The notes beneath the pieces were generated by a model. That model ran no database searches and was not told the origin of the DNA. It saw only the letters and a list, made by a program, of their open reading frames with translations. The translations under genes were made by a program, and so were the position numbers. This document shows positions 62,040 to 64,000 of a DNA stretch of 64,000 nucleotides, in pieces (the stretch's first letter is position 1; every line of letters begins with the position of its first letter). The DNA lies in NCBI RefSeq assembly GCF_033568475.1, contig NC_133120.1, positions 83,222,151-83,286,150 of the forward strand, given 5' to 3'. The DNA comes from Henckelia pumila. Its lineage: Eukaryota > Streptophyta > Magnoliopsida > Lamiales > Gesneriaceae.

Positions 62040-62600
62040 TGATGTGATCATAAAATGAATGTCCCGACGTGGGTTCTTTTTTGTGTTGTTCTCTTGTTTT
62101 TTTCTCCTTTTTGCTTTTTTTCATTCTGCCCCTCTTGTAGAAAGGGGCCTCCCTTTTATATGTATTGACCCGGCCTTTTTTCATGATTGTTCAGCATGGC
62201 CCAACTGACAACTGTTTTTGTGATGGGATAGTTGTCACGTAGGATTGCCCTTCCCGCAATATTAGGGAGAGCCCATACCGAGCCCATACTGTTTCACCAT
62301 GTTGCCTAATGATTTGATTTGTAGTAAGAGTCTGCCACACGTAAAGGAGGTATGGGCTTCATTTTATATAAAATGACCCTGGGCCCACTGAGTATTACCG
62401 GCCCCTGGTTTCCGAATACTTATCCTTGCATTTGTGGGCCCCTGAGGGAGCTCCTGGGTTCCCGGTTTATGAGATGATCCCGGGCCCATCACCCAGGATG
62501 ATGCCGGGCTCCCGTCTTGCAAGACGACCCCGGACTCACCGTCTGGGCCTACCAGGGTGACCCCGGACTCATCATCTGGGCATACCAGGATAACACTACA
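62040..62600 (-). repeat. LTR 4 of the Tat array (5' LTR of the full element)
   Basis: 561 bp. It begins TGATGTGATC where the others have TGATGCGAACATC. It is the left half of a palindrome with 62601-63148. Confidence 0.9.
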
Positions 62601-63148
62601 TATGCCCAGATGATGAGTCCGGGGTCACCCTGGTAGGCCCAGACGGTGAGTCCAGGGTCGTCTTGCAAGACGGGAGCCCGGCATCATCTTGGGTGATGGG
62701 CCCGGGATCATCTCATAAACCGGGAACCCAGGAACTCCCTCAGGGGCCCACAAATGCAAGGATAAGTATCTGGAAACCAGGGGCCGGTAATACTCAGTGG
62801 GCCCAGGGTCATTTTATATAAAATGAAGCCCATACCTCCTTTACGTGTGGCAGACTCTTACTACAAATTAAATCATTAGGCAACATGGTGAAACAGTATG
62901 GGCTCGGTATGGGCTCTCCCTAATATTGCGGGAAGGGCAATCCTACGTGACAACTATCCCATCACAAAAACAGTTGTCAGTTGGGCCATGCTGGACAATC
63001 ATGGAAAAAGACCGGGTCAATACATATAAAAGGGAGGCCCCTTTCTACAAGAGGGGCAGAATGAAAAAAAGCAAAAAGGAGAAAAAAACGAGAGAACAAC
63101 ACAAAAAAGAACCCACGTCGGGACATTCATTTTATGATGTTCGCATCA
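62601..63148 (+). repeat. LTR 5, inverted and truncated by 16 bp
   Basis: It is the reverse complement of the other LTRs. It lacks only the outermost 16 bp (ccaggataacactaca) where it abuts LTR 4. It ends CGCATCA and is followed by the target duplication CCACC. Confidence 0.9.
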
Positions 63149-64000
63149 CCACCCTAGACAACATCCCCCAGTTAAAAACAGAGAGCATTTTCACTATTTG
63201 AATCCAAGGACTCGCATCATAGGCCATACATATAACAACAATGCATTAATATAGTCTTCAAAGTACCATATATCACCAAACTACAACCATGACTTGTCAT
63301 GTGAGTGCCACCCTTCACCTTGCATTTGCATTTAACAACCATAAAAAAACAAGTCATATATGGCCATATGGGTACGCATACGGACAAATATCGTGAGACT
63401 AATGTAGTATTTGAAAATATTTTAAAAAGTAATTATGATTTTTTTTTTTCACAAAAATTTTAAGCATTTCCAAAATACTATAACGTACCTAAACTAACTT
63501 TCAAATTTTGACTCAAATCTATCCATTAGAAATTATTGTTTTCCAAAACTTGCCTTCACCTTAGATTGCAAATGATGAAAGGTAGAGCCATAAAGAAGCT
63601 AAATATGAAGGAACTATGCTTTTATTACTCATACTAGTCATATTTAAGGCACCTTCCTTTTGGGACGTGTAGATACCCAAGAGGTTGGAGGATACTCACT
63701 CAAACCTTTAAAGCAAAGTCAAGTATTAATGCGCAATACAGTTGTCAGGTGAAATCAATTCTTTACTAACATCTATTATAAGTTATAACACTTTAATATT
63801 GATAGTTGTATCATCTATTATATCTACTTTCATAATTTTAAAGCATCATACATATTATTGAAGATATGATTTAGCAAAATCTAATTAATTGACTAGCATA
63901 AGAAACGTATATTTTACAAAATGCTTGGATACATGTACTTGAAATGAATCACTTGAACTGGAAATCGAGCTCATTCCAGATCACGGTCGGCAAAAATCTC
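63149..64000. other. Right flank, no gene seen
   Basis: It begins with the right copy of CCACC. The remainder is AT-rich without long ORFs, RNA genes or recognisable repeats. Confidence 0.6.

Larger units (their letters stand above)
46248..63148 (-). mobile_element. Composite Tat-lineage Ty3/gypsy array with five LTRs
   Basis: Four LTR copies lie in one orientation (46248, 49298, 52360, 62040) and one is inverted (62601-63148). Both outer ends are the TGATGCG terminus of the LTR, facing outward, and are flanked by CCACC (46243-46247 and 63149-63153). The segment between the third and fourth LTR carries gag, pol and an antisense ORF. The two segments to the left are deletion derivatives that carry only the start of the antisense ORF and a captured inverted repeat. 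Pol runs on the minus strand. Antisense ORFs downstream of pol, an archaeal-type second RNase H and 3' tandem repeats are documented for the plant Tat lineage. Confidence 0.85.

Overview
The window is nuclear DNA of a flowering plant, almost certainly a eudicot. The evidence is a set of multi-exon genes with GT-AG introns whose products match plant-specific or plant-like families, a plant-type U6 snRNA gene with USE and TATA elements, and dense plant transposable elements. Species cannot be named from the sequence.

Layout. Positions 1-11,150 are repeats: a roughly 1.84 kb unit in direct tandem copies, one copy split by a 7.3 kb coding-less LTR retrotransposon (107-7379, TSD CCAAA) that itself carries a nested solo LTR (3302-4868). 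Next come a single-exon gene for a small Arg-rich protein (12162-12989, minus), MITEs, and a host-gene block: importin alpha-9 (17754-21854), a U6 snRNA gene (22897-22999), an ICR2/ICR3-type ROP interactor (27828-30164), ribosomal protein uS12/RPS23 (31866-33352) and, on the minus strand, a malectin-like LRR receptor kinase of the At1g67720 type (34092-40022). I reconstructed exons for all four spliced genes; the summed lengths (520, 603, 142 and 932 aa) fit their families. From 40.9 kb onward the DNA is transposons again: an RNase H-domain retro-fragment, a non-coding Helitron-like element (41910-45956), and a 16.9 kb composite Tat-lineage Ty3/gypsy array (46248-63148).

The composite array is the most unusual object. 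It has four LTRs in one orientation plus a fifth, inverted LTR at its right end, and the whole is flanked by one 5-bp duplication, CCACC. One 10.2 kb segment holds gag, pol, an antisense spliced ORF and a 3' tandem repeat. Two nearly identical 3.06 kb derivative units hold only the 5' part of the antisense ORF, fused to a foreign coding-like fragment arranged as a 257-bp inverted repeat. These units have no recognisable primer-binding site. A transcript through them would fold into a long hairpin, so they are candidates for small-RNA production against an unidentified host gene.

The host genes are housekeeping or signalling genes (nuclear import, splicing RNA, ROP signalling and microtubules, translation, receptor kinase). 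They do not form a functional cluster; their adjacency is ordinary plant gene order.
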